Below, in pieces: positions 9,063-16,538 of a stretch of DNA of 42,238 nucleotides; within the stretch, counting starts at the first letter, position 1, and every line of letters begins with the position of its first letter. The stretch is taken from the NCBI GenBank assembly GCA_016462375.1, contig JAEMTJ010000001.1, positions 4,085-46,322 of the forward strand, written 5' to 3'. Under the pieces are notes generated by a model. That model did not search any database and was not told where the DNA came from. It was given only the letters and a program-made list of their open reading frames with translations. Origin of the DNA: Rhodoluna sp. Lineage in GTDB: Bacteria > Actinomycetota > Actinomycetes > Actinomycetales > Microbacteriaceae. The position numbers were made by a program, and so were the translations under genes.

Positions 9063-10187
9063 TTATGCCTTTTCTGATTTAGCAGGCAAGTCAGAAAGAC
9101 CAAAGCTGTGCTCAATAGCCCATGAAATCCAAACCTGCTCCCCCAGCTGGATAACTGGTGACTGCCCAATGTTTTGAGCAAAGACAGTGATGTTACCCAA
9201 CTCTGGAACCTCAATCAAATACTGGTTGCTAGTTCCGGTAAACCGAATGTCCAAGATGACTCCCGGACCAATCACATTTGTTGAAGCACTAGAAGCTGGC
9301 TTCTTAGTTAGGAAGGTTGCCTTCTCAGGTCTGAAGCCAATTGCAATCTTGCCTTTGTGCTTTTCCGCTCGAGCCTTAGGAACTGAGATCTTGTTGCCAG
9401 CAACTTCAATGCTGATTGAGTTCGCAGAGCTTGAGGTAACTTCGCCAACCAGAAGATTTGACTGTCCAAGGAACTTCGACACAAAGACAGTTTTAGGGCG
9501 ATCGTAAAGAGCCTCTGGAGCACCCATCTGCTCAATGTGGCCCAGGTTCATAACAGCAACAGTGTCAGCCATGTCCATGGCCTCTTCTTGGTCGTGGGTT
9601 ACGTGCAGGAAGGTCAAGCCAACTTCCATTTGAATCGCTTTAAGTTCTATTTGCATTTCACGCCGAAGCTTTAGATCCAATGCACCTAGTGGCTCATCTA
9701 GTAAAAGAAGTGAAGGTCTATTCACCAAAGCTCTAGCCAGTGCAACTCGCTGCTGTTGGCCACCAGAGAGCTGCTGCGGTCTTCTATCGGCAAGGTGAGG
9801 TAGCTGAACTAGGTTAAGTGCTTCTTTGGCCCTAACCAGCGGATTATCGATTTTTCTTTGACGCAAGCCAAAAGCAACGTTCTCAAGAACGCTCATGTGA
9901 GGGAATAGTGCATAGGACTGAAATACCGTGTTTACTGGGCGCTCGTGAGGCTTGGTGCTTGTCACATCTTTGCCACCGATAAAGATCTTTCCCTTGGTCG
10001 GCGTTTCAAGACCCGCGACCAAACGGAGTGAAGTTGTCTTGCCGCAACCAGAAGGTCCAAGCAGTGCAAAGAATTGCCCTGCTGGCACATGGAGATCTAA
10101 GTTATCTATTGCAACGAAACCGGGGAACTCTTTTCGTATTTGCTTCAGCTCTAAATCAGCGCCGCGGGCAACAAACTCTTTTGCCAC
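9063..10187 (-). CDS. potA: Spermidine/putrescine ABC transporter ATP-binding protein
   Basis: Cytoplasmic ATPase that powers PotB/PotC. The 374 residues contain Walker A GPSGCGKT (44-51), the Q-loop (VFQSYALFPHMSV), the signature LSGGQQQR (140-147), Walker B LLLLDEP followed by the D-loop GALD, and the switch histidine in HVTHDQEEAM (H198). A TOBE-type domain follows from about residue 285 (IGFRPEKATFL), typical of the CUT1/PotA ATPases. The start is GTG at 10187, overlapping the potD stop by one base (TAGTG), which implies coupled translation. It could be called a generic ABC importer ATPase, but its operon partners favour PotA. Confidence 0.92.
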   Translation of the reverse strand: MAKEFVARGADLELKQIRKEFPGFVAIDNLDLHVPAGQFFALLGPSGCGKTTSLRLVAGLETPTKGKIFIGGKDVTSTKPHERPVNTVFQSYALFPHMSVLENVAFGLRQRKIDNPLVRAKEALNLVQLPHLADRRPQQLSGGQQQRVALARALVNRPSLLLLDEPLGALDLKLRREMQIELKAIQMEVGLTFLHVTHDQEEAMDMADTVAVMNLGHIEQMGAPEALYDRPKTVFVSKFLGQSNLLVGEVTSSSANSISIEVAGNKISVPKARAEKHKGKIAIGFRPEKATFLTKKPASSASTNVIGPGVILDIRFTGTSNQYLIEVPELGNITVFAQNIGQSPVIQLGEQVWISWAIEHSFGLSDLPAKSEKA

Positions 10188-11419
10188 TAAGCGCCTAACT
10201 TAATCTTTTGGAATGCCTTAGTGAAGCTCTGCTCTTCCTTGCTGTCTAGTGCTCTGAAACCTTGCGTTTGAGCTAGGAACTCTTCACTTGGGAAAATCAA
10301 CTGATTATCAGCAAGAGTCGGATCTAACTTCACAGCTTCTTCTTTAGCCCCAACAACAGGTGTGATGTAGTTCACGTAGGCAGCAAGTACTGCTGCGTTG
10401 TATGGGTCGTAATAGAAGTTCATGAGCTTCTCAGCGTTCTTCTTGTGAGTTGCACCCATTGGGATTACGAAACAGTCTGCAGAAATAGTTCCACCGGATT
10501 CAGGAAGAATAAAGCCAAAGCGCTCATAACCTTCTTCTGCATTTAACTGAATAATGTCTCCAGACCAAGCAATCGCAACAATGGTGTCACCATTTAGTAG
10601 GTCATCCTTGTAGCTGTTTCCTTTTATACGAGCAATCTGTCCATCTGAAACCTTTGCACCAACAACATCGATGGCATTCATAAAGGCATCTTCGGTGAGG
10701 CTGTTTGCATCACCAATAGCAACACCCTGATCCATTGCAACAATTCCAACGGTGTCGCGCATTTCACTGAGGACTCCAACGCGACCCTTAAGTGCAGGAT
10801 TCCAAAGATCTGCTACTACGGTTGGTGCATCTTTTCCAGTTGCGTCTTTGTATGCCTTTTTGTCATAAGCGAATCCAGCCAAAATACCTTGGTAAGGAAG
10901 TGACATCGTTCTGTTTGGGTCATAAGACTCACCCAGATATGCTGGTTGAAGATTCTTCTTGTTTGGAATCTCTGCGTCATCAAATGTTTGAACATAACCT
11001 AGGTTGATCCAACGAGCAGCCATCCATGAAGTTGGGCAAGTGATGTCTGCTCCTATGTCCTGACCCAGTGCTAGCTGATCTTTTACTTTTCCGTAGTAAG
11101 AATCATTGTCGTCAAAGTCTTCACGATAGGTAACTGATATACCTGTCTCAGTTTGAAAACTCTCGAGAGTTGGGTAGTTTCCTGCATCATCGACGTCAAG
11201 ATACAGTGACCAGTTGCTCCAGATCAAAGATTTATCTGAATCGCTAACATCAGTAGCCGGAGTCAGTTCACTTTTGCCACCGGGTGCGCAAGCTGCCAAT
11301 AGGGCTGCCGCACCGGTTGCCATTGCTCCACCGAGGACAGCTCTTCGGGTAACTTTGTGGGCTAACGCTGACTTTACTATTTCGCGTAGTTGGGGATCTT
11401 CTGGAAGGTTTTGGTTCAT
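10187..11419 (-). CDS. potD: Polyamine ABC transporter substrate-binding lipoprotein (PotD-like, Tat signal)
   Basis: Extracytoplasmic receptor of the importer, 410 residues. The N-terminus carries a twin-arginine signal (KVTRRAVLGG, R25-R26) followed by a hydrophobic stretch and the lipobox LAAC, so C44 should be lipidated and hold the protein on the outer face of the membrane. The mature part has PotD-like features: LIWSNWSLYLDVD near the start, TSWMAARWI and SGDIIQLNAEEGY in the two lobes. It is the first gene of potDABC. AGGAG (11429-11433) lies 9 bases before the ATG. A perfect inverted repeat is present further upstream in the likely leader. Exact ligand is not determinable by eye. Confidence 0.9.
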   Translation of the reverse strand: MNQNLPEDPQLREIVKSALAHKVTRRAVLGGAMATGAAALLAACAPGGKSELTPATDVSDSDKSLIWSNWSLYLDVDDAGNYPTLESFQTETGISVTYREDFDDNDSYYGKVKDQLALGQDIGADITCPTSWMAARWINLGYVQTFDDAEIPNKKNLQPAYLGESYDPNRTMSLPYQGILAGFAYDKKAYKDATGKDAPTVVADLWNPALKGRVGVLSEMRDTVGIVAMDQGVAIGDANSLTEDAFMNAIDVVGAKVSDGQIARIKGNSYKDDLLNGDTIVAIAWSGDIIQLNAEEGYERFGFILPESGGTISADCFVIPMGATHKKNAEKLMNFYYDPYNAAVLAAYVNYITPVVGAKEEAVKLDPTLADNQLIFPSEEFLAQTQGFRALDSKEEQSFTKAFQKIKLGA

Positions 11420-11441
11420 AGCCTCATACTCCTAAGGGAAG

Positions 11442-11456
11442 GGCCGTCAGACGGCC
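11442..11456. repeat. Perfect inverted repeat GGCCGTC-A-GACGGCC in the potD leader
   Basis: A 7+1+7 palindrome sits 22 bases upstream of the potD start and 8 bases beyond its ribosome binding site. It could be an operator or form a short RNA hairpin (GGCCG/CGGCC with a 5-base loop). No T-run follows, so a terminator is unlikely. No second copy was noticed elsewhere in the window. Confidence 0.4.
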
Positions 11457-11487
11457 AGTTAACACACCGACTGCGCGAAAGAACGCA

Positions 11488-11516
11488 TTGATAAAAATAA
11501 TGCCACAATTTACCCT
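11488..11516 (+). promoter_or_regulatory. Candidate sigma-70-type promoter for ald
   Basis: TTGATA (11488-11493), 17 bases, then TACCCT (11511-11516) resembles a -35/-10 pair directed at ald, predicting a leader of about 110 bases. On the other strand TAAATT (11512-11507) overlaps the same spot and could be the -10 for potD. The assignment is by eye. Confidence 0.4.
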
Positions 11517-11631
11517 TCTAAGTTGGCAAAACCCCCAAAAAGATACTGAAGAGTGGCATAGGCCATCCCCATGGTTGCGTGGGGTATTCTCATAGAAGGT
11601 TGAGCAATGAAGCCCACCCCAGAGGAGAATC

Positions 11632-12747
11632 ATGAAGATCGCTGTCCCAACAGAGATCAAGAACAACGAATTCCGCGTGGCCATAACGCCAGCGGGAGTG
11701 CATGAACTAGTAGTTTCAGGGCACGAGGTATACATCCAAAAAGGCGCTGGCACAGGTTCAAGCATCACTGACCAGGACTACCAGGAAGCTGGAGCTACCA
11801 TCCTCCCCGACGCTAAAAGCACTTGGGCGATAGCCGACATGGTCCTTAAGGTTAAGGAACCAATTGCCAGTGAATATGGATTTCTTAGACCAGGTCTTAT
11901 TCTCTTCACCTTCTTACACCTAGCCGCAGATCTAGAGCTGACCAAAGAACTCATGGCAAGACAGATCACGGCGATTGCCTACGAGACAGTTCAACTACCT
12001 AACCGTCAGTTACCACTTCTAGCCCCAATGAGTGAAGTTGCTGGAAGGCTTTCTGCTCTAGTGGGAGCTCAAACCCTATTTGCTCAAAACGGTGGGCATG
12101 GAATTCTCCTGGGTGGTGTACCTGGCACAAGACCAGCGAAAGTTGTGATTCTCGGTGGTGGGGTTGCCGGTTCTAATGCGATTGCAATGTCGGTTGGACT
12201 CGGTGCTGAAGTAACGGTGCTAGATACCAATATCAACAGACTCAGAGAACTGGATGCCCTGTATCACGGCAGACTTAGGACGCTTGCTAGCAATGCTTTT
12301 GAAATCAACAGAGCTGTCACAGAAGCTGATCTAGTTATCGGTTCTGTGTTGATTCCAGGAGCTAAAGCCCCAAAACTTGTAACCAATGACCTTGTGAAGA
12401 AGATGAAGCCTGGTTCTGTTTTAGTGGATATTGCTATTGACCAAGGTGGTTGCTTCGAAGACTCAAGACCAACTACACATGCTGACCCAACTTTTAAAGT
12501 TCACAACTCAGTCTTTTACTGCGTGGCAAACATGCCAGGCGCAGTTGCACATACTTCTACCTATGCGCTTACCAATGCAACCCTGCACTATACAAAAGCA
12601 TTAGCAAACAGTGGTTGGCTAGCTGCTTGCAAAGCTGACCCGGCCCTTGCTCTAGGTTTGAACACGCACGGTGGGATGCTAGTCAGTGAACCAGTGGCTG
12701 CTGCCCATTCTCTTGCGTACTCTGCGATTGAATCGGTCTTGGCATAG
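11632..12747 (+). CDS. ald: Alanine dehydrogenase
   Basis: NAD-dependent, reversible oxidative deamination of L-alanine to pyruvate and ammonia in the cytoplasm. The 371-residue length is exactly typical. It starts MKIAVPTEIKNNEFRVAITP with substrate residue R15; catalytic K75 (LKVKEP) and H96 (TFLHLAAD) are present, as is the NAD-binding GGGVAGSNA near residue 174-182 and the IDQGGCFE segment with the catalytic Asp. AGAGGAG stands just before the ATG. It is divergent from potD and converges on the FtsK-like gene, whose last 65 bases overlap its 3' end. Position between uptake and transaminase genes suggests it removes alanine formed by a pyruvate-dependent transaminase (inference). Confidence 0.96.
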   Translation: MKIAVPTEIKNNEFRVAITPAGVHELVVSGHEVYIQKGAGTGSSITDQDYQEAGATILPDAKSTWAIADMVLKVKEPIASEYGFLRPGLILFTFLHLAADLELTKELMARQITAIAYETVQLPNRQLPLLAPMSEVAGRLSALVGAQTLFAQNGGHGILLGGVPGTRPAKVVILGGGVAGSNAIAMSVGLGAEVTVLDTNINRLRELDALYHGRLRTLASNAFEINRAVTEADLVIGSVLIPGAKAPKLVTNDLVKKMKPGSVLVDIAIDQGGCFEDSRPTTHADPTFKVHNSVFYCVANMPGAVAHTSTYALTNATLHYTKALANSGWLAACKADPALALGLNTHGGMLVSEPVAAAHSLAYSAIESVLA

Positions 12748-14263
12748 CTAACTGAATTGCTAAACCTCTAAACCAGCCTCTGCCCGGTGGCAGTTTCTCA
12801 TTCCACGAACCCTTGGGCAAACCAGCTGCCAGATGTTGATCTAAATTACTTTGTCTTAGGTAGAGCACATACTCAAATTTTCTTTGCAGTGCAAGTGGCA
12901 AAAGAACATTACTCGGCATGGTGCACCAGAGCGGTTGCCCACTCTGATAAGCAGTTTCTAAATCAGGAATAGTTGGACCGTCTAAAATAGTGGCGCTTGG
13001 GTGAGCCTGCTTCAATAATTTTGCAGTCATGCTTTTCCCTGAGCTAGAAGCACCAACGACTAAAAGCGACTTACCAACAAATTCCGAAATGAAAATTTTC
13101 TCAACACGCTGCTCTGCTGGAATATCCAAAATGGCAATTGTTTTGCCATCACTTTCAAATGAGGTAGCCAAACCCGCTGTCCAAGCTAGAACTTTTTCTG
13201 GTTGAGTTTTGCCCTCCCCCAGATTTGGTAAAATTTTGCTCATCGGAAAATCAAACCATGCTGTTTTACTCCCCCAAATTGCCAATGCTCTTGATCCAGT
13301 CGCACTAGTTGCTCGCATTGTCGGTACTAGGGAGATTAGATCGCCAGGATCTGTCACCCCAATGGCAAACCTGAGTGTGAGGTTGGTAATTAGCGCTCTC
13401 GGAATGCCGGCTAAGGATTGACTGGTCGCAATCAGATGCACACCCAGCGATCTACCTCGTGCAGCTATCGCTTCTAGCGTTGTAAGTGCTAACGGATGCG
13501 ATGCGATGATTGCGGGCATCTCATCGGCTAAAACAATCATTCGCTGCAACGACTTAGTCTCAGTGATTGAAGAGACCCCTTCGGTAGCGAGAACAATCTC
13601 ACGGTTTTTGAGTTCCCCTGCGAGGTAATGCCAAAAACGTTCATGACGATCTTTGTCTAGATCGGTTACCAATGTGAGTGTCCACGGATGCCTATTCAAC
13701 TCTCTCAGTCCTGCGCCTCCTTTGAAATCAATAAGAACTAGCTCTATGGGCTTACTAACACTGACCAGCAGCGAACCTGTGACTAGTTTCAATAGTTCAC
13801 TCTTACCCGCCCCGGTTGAGCCCACTATGAGCCCATGCGGTCCATCTCTCACCAAATCAAATTGGAGATCGATTGATTCAGAGATGCCCGCCCAGAAAGG
13901 TAAATCGCCAGAAATGGAGGTTTTGAAGTGACTCTCCTCTAACTCTTTGGAACGTTGCAAAATGTCTCTTTGGACCACTAACTTGGTCGCGTAGTCAAAG
14001 AAGATGTCACTGTATTGCTCTTTGAAAAACCAGCCGGTTCTAGGCAAAACCTTGTCCCCTAAGGCGACCGCCCATGGGCTAAGCCAAATAGGTTGATCAC
14101 TGTAATCAAGATCTGGCTCGCGTGTTTTTCTTTTGATCAGGAGTGTGGTCAGTGCAACCGAGAGCACGCTAACAAAAGTGAAAAGTGCGAACTGCCACAT
14201 TCCTGTGACAAGTGCCATAACTACTCCGAGCAAGAGCCCCGGCAGCAGTGTCACTAATCTCAT
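12683..14263 (-). CDS. FtsK/SpoIIIE-type membrane ATPase with two P-loops (EccC-like, no Esx partners nearby)
   Basis: 526 residues. Two membrane helices at the N-terminus (about 3-20 and 23-43) are followed by a linker and an FtsK/SpoIIIE ATPase domain with Walker A GSTGAGKS (148-155), Walker B LVLIDFKGG (175-183) and a second acidic motif LADEMP (245-250). A second, degenerate ATPase-like domain begins about residue 375, with P-loop GASSSGKS (404-411). Two helices plus tandem FtsK domains resembles EccC/YukB of type VII secretion more than chromosome-translocase FtsK, which has four helices and a C-terminal gamma domain; neither is seen here. No FHA domain, WXG100 or EccB/D/E gene is in the window. 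The last ~21 residues, after LAIQLAMP, are read antisense to ald and are probably a dispensable tail. AATCAT lies 6 bases before ATG 14263, suggesting a leaderless message. Function unknown. Confidence 0.8.
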   Translation of the reverse strand: MRLVTLLPGLLLGVVMALVTGMWQFALFTFVSVLSVALTTLLIKRKTREPDLDYSDQPIWLSPWAVALGDKVLPRTGWFFKEQYSDIFFDYATKLVVQRDILQRSKELEESHFKTSISGDLPFWAGISESIDLQFDLVRDGPHGLIVGSTGAGKSELLKLVTGSLLVSVSKPIELVLIDFKGGAGLRELNRHPWTLTLVTDLDKDRHERFWHYLAGELKNREIVLATEGVSSITETKSLQRMIVLADEMPAIIASHPLALTTLEAIAARGRSLGVHLIATSQSLAGIPRALITNLTLRFAIGVTDPGDLISLVPTMRATSATGSRALAIWGSKTAWFDFPMSKILPNLGEGKTQPEKVLAWTAGLATSFESDGKTIAILDIPAEQRVEKIFISEFVGKSLLVVGASSSGKSMTAKLLKQAHPSATILDGPTIPDLETAYQSGQPLWCTMPSNVLLPLALQRKFEYVLYLRQSNLDQHLAAGLPKGSWNEKLPPGRGWFRGLAIQLAMPRPIQSQSTQENGQQPLVH

Positions 14264-14296
14264 CTAAAGATGATTTCTTACTGCACCCCTAAAGCA

Positions 14297-14332
14297 AACT
14301 GCCCGCTCTCCTGATGTGGAAAACGGGCAGTT
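14297..14332 (-). terminator. Hairpin terminator after patD
   Basis: AACTGCCCG (14297-14305) pairs with CGGGCAGTT (14324-14332), a 9-bp GC-rich stem 14 bases past the patD stop. On the minus strand it is followed by TTTGCTTT, a weak T-run. The loop of about 18 bases is long, so efficiency is uncertain. It separates patD from the FtsK-like gene. Confidence 0.6.
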
Positions 14333-14345
14333 CTAAAGCTGTGGA

Positions 14346-15782
14346 TTAGTCTCCGATGTAGCTCATCACGTGCTTGATTCTTGTGTAATCTTCAAATCCA
14401 TACATCGATAGGTCTTTACCGTAACCAGAGTGACGGAAACCACCGTGCGGCATCTCTGCGGCTAGCGGGATATGAGTATTGATCCAAACGCAACCAAAGT
14501 TCAAGCCCTTGGCAAAGCGCATTGCCCTGGTGTGGTTGCTAGTCCAAACAGATGAAGCCAAACCATATTTCACATCGTTAGCCCAACGCATGGCTTCGGC
14601 ATCGTCCTTGAACTTTTGAACTGTAACGACCGGACCAAAGATTTCTCTCTGAATGTGCTCATCGTCCTGTTTCAAACCTGTCAACACAGTCGCTTCATGG
14701 AAGTACCCCTTACCTGGAATAGCCTTGCCACCGATGGCAATTGATGCATGATCTGGCAGACGGTCGATAAAGCCAGTTACTTGAGCAAGTTGGTTCACGT
14801 TATTTACTGGGCCAAAGAGAATGTCATCTCTGCTTGGGTCGCCGGTTATTGCATTAGCAGCAACCTCTGCAGTAAGAATTGCAACAAACTCATCGTGGAC
14901 ACTTTCATGAACAAGAATTCTGGTTGCGGCGGTGCAGTCTTGACCTGCATTGAAGAAACCCGCAACAACAATTTGTGCTGCAGCTTTATGCAAATCAGCA
15001 TCAGCAAAAACGATGACCGGTGCTTTACCTCCCAATTCAAGGTGAACTCGCTTTAGATCGATAGCTGCACTCTTGGCAACTTCCATGCCAGCTCGAACTG
15101 AGCCAGTAATTGAAACCATCTGCGGAATCTCGTGCTCAATCATCGCCCTACCAGAATCACGGTTACCGGTGACAACGTTGAAAACACCAGCTGGCAGGAA
15201 TTCGCTGGCAATCTCTGCAAGTAGCAAAGTTGACGCTGGAGTTGTGTCAGAAGGTTTTAGAACAACAGTGTTACCAGCCGCAATCGCAGGAGCAAATTTC
15301 CAAGTTGCCATGTTCAATGGATAGTTCCAGGGTGTTACCTGACCGATGACACCGATAGGCTCGCGGCGGACCGATGAAGTGTGGTCTTTGGCGTACTCAG
15401 CAGTTGCTCGACCTTCTAGATTTCTCGCTGCACCTGCGAAGAATCTGATTTGATCTACAGAAACCATAATTTCGTATTCAACCAGTGTGCTTCTAGGCTT
15501 ACCAGTGTTCTCAGATTCAACATCTGCCATCTCCTCAGCTCTTGCTTCAAGAGCATCAGCAATTCTAAATAGTGCTAATTGTCTTTCACCAGGAGTAGTT
15601 TGACTCCAAGTCTCGAAAGCTTTATCTGCTGCCTTATAGGCAAGATCAATATCTGCCACTGCAGATACCTGAGCCTTTGCATAAACTTGCGCATTAGCAG
15701 GATTGATAACCTCTGAGGTTTCACCTGATTTAGCGGAAATGTGCTGACCGTTGACAAAGTTCTTTAGTTCGCGAACTGCCAT
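14346..15782 (-). CDS. patD: Gamma-aminobutyraldehyde dehydrogenase
   Basis: Oxidises 4-aminobutanal (from putrescine) to GABA with NAD. 478 residues of the aldehyde dehydrogenase superfamily: PWNYP with N152, general base E249 in LELGGKAP, and catalytic C283 in NAGQDCTAATR. The FNAGQDCTAA stretch and the C-terminal MPHGG, SGYGKDLSMYGFEDYT closely resemble E. coli PatD (YdcW), better than betaine aldehyde dehydrogenase. AAGGAGAG lies about 7 bases before the ATG, so this message has a normal leader. It is divergent from the Lrp-type gene across about 190 bases containing repeated half-sites, so local control by that regulator is likely. A hairpin follows its stop. Confidence 0.92.
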   Translation of the reverse strand: MAVRELKNFVNGQHISAKSGETSEVINPANAQVYAKAQVSAVADIDLAYKAADKAFETWSQTTPGERQLALFRIADALEARAEEMADVESENTGKPRSTLVEYEIMVSVDQIRFFAGAARNLEGRATAEYAKDHTSSVRREPIGVIGQVTPWNYPLNMATWKFAPAIAAGNTVVLKPSDTTPASTLLLAEIASEFLPAGVFNVVTGNRDSGRAMIEHEIPQMVSITGSVRAGMEVAKSAAIDLKRVHLELGGKAPVIVFADADLHKAAAQIVVAGFFNAGQDCTAATRILVHESVHDEFVAILTAEVAANAITGDPSRDDILFGPVNNVNQLAQVTGFIDRLPDHASIAIGGKAIPGKGYFHEATVLTGLKQDDEHIQREIFGPVVTVQKFKDDAEAMRWANDVKYGLASSVWTSNHTRAMRFAKGLNFGCVWINTHIPLAAEMPHGGFRHSGYGKDLSMYGFEDYTRIKHVMSYIGD

Positions 15783-15863
15783 TTGATAACTCTCCTTCGA
15801 GCTTTATTCGTGTGGAGGCGAACCTATCGCCTCTAGCCATAACACTATTACAAACCTCTATTT

Positions 15864-15946
15864 CTGGACCAATCCGTAGCCAAAAAGGCTTCAAAGGTGT
15901 GGAATCTATACCAATTTGGCAAAATCACTACGAAATCAGGACCAAA
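15864..15946. promoter_or_regulatory. Candidate operator region between patD and the lrp-type gene
   Basis: This divergent intergenic segment holds a direct repeat (CTGGACCAAT at 15864-15873 and CAGGACCAAA at 15937-15946, 73 bases apart, about seven helical turns) and the small palindrome CCAA-T-TTGG (15911-15919). The 9-mer TTGGCAAAA (15916-15924) recurs between potD and ald (11523-11531). Lrp/AsnC proteins often wrap such spaced, AT-rich sites. Binding is inferred only. Confidence 0.35.
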
Positions 15947-15974
15947 ATAGCAAAAAATGTGCCAATATCGCAGT

Positions 15975-16448
15975 ATGTCTAGAACGGATAGAGCTAAAGC
16001 ATCGGCGCTTGATGACATCTCAAAAGAGATCATCGAGCAGCTTCAGCACGACGGAAGGAAGCCTTACAGCGAGATTGCTAAGGCAGTTGGACTGAGTGAA
16101 GCTGCCGTTCGTCAGAGGATGCAGAAACTAACCGAGTCCGGCGTAATGCAGGTTGTGGCAGTTACTGACCCTCTCCAAATGGGTTTTTCTCGACAGGCAA
16201 TGATTGGTATTCGTTGCTCTGGAGACATGACAGAACTTGCCAACAAGCTCTCTGCAATGCCAGAAGCAGATTACGTTGTGATGACTGCGGGCTCTTTCGA
16301 CATCTTGGTTGAAATTGTTGTAGAAAACGACCAAGACCTTATAGAAGTTTTGAACACCAAGATCAGATCATTGCCAGGCGTGGTCTCAACAGAAACTTTT
16401 GTTTACCTAAAACTCCACAAGCAGTTCTATAACTGGGGTGTTAGATAA
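15975..16448 (+). CDS. Lrp/AsnC-family transcriptional regulator
   Basis: DNA-binding regulator of 157 residues: an N-terminal winged helix-turn-helix (about 12-55, with SEIAKAVGLSEAAVRQRM as the recognition unit) and a C-terminal RAM effector/oligomerisation domain (about 70-150, VMTAGSFDILVEIV). Members sense amino acids or related amines. An earlier in-frame ATG at 15957 would add six residues; 15975 is preferred because MSRTDRAK fits the family start better and CAATAT sits 6 bases upstream, as in other possibly leaderless genes here. It stands between patD (divergent) and the putrescine-type transaminase (downstream), so it most likely controls polyamine breakdown. The ligand is unknown. 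Confidence 0.9.
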   Translation: MSRTDRAKASALDDISKEIIEQLQHDGRKPYSEIAKAVGLSEAAVRQRMQKLTESGVMQVVAVTDPLQMGFSRQAMIGIRCSGDMTELANKLSAMPEADYVVMTAGSFDILVEIVVENDQDLIEVLNTKIRSLPGVVSTETFVYLKLHKQFYNWGVR

Positions 16449-16480
16449 CCAAGGTTTGGGTATCGCAAGATGCTCGAAGT

Positions 16481-16523
16481 GGCTAATCAAACGATTATCC
16501 AAAAGTGCAACACAAAATAATGT
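16481..16523 (+). promoter_or_regulatory. Imperfect inverted repeat and -10 box upstream of the omega-transaminase
   Basis: GGCTAATC (16481-16488) and GATTATCC (16493-16500) form an inverted repeat with one mismatch and a 4-base centre. A candidate -10 box, TAATGT (16518-16523), follows, placing the repeat over the -35 region. This suits an operator for the adjacent Lrp-type protein; it might instead be a weak end for the lrp transcript. Confidence 0.35.
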
Positions 16524-16538
16524 AAAGAGTGATATCAA

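Noticed and set aside
9059..9214. Upstream extension of potB by 52 codons
   Set aside because: It overlaps the end of potA, has no PotB-like sequence, and the ATG at 9058 has a ribosome binding site and normal spacing.
11416..11427. Three-codon upstream reading frame (ATG AGG CTA TGA) overlapping the potD start
   Set aside because: Short enough to be chance, and its ATG lies only 2 bases after the AGGAG that correctly serves potD.
11424..11768. Minus-strand open frame of 114 codons spanning the potD-ald gap
   Set aside because: It covers both candidate promoters and the start of ald, and has no recognisable composition or start signal.
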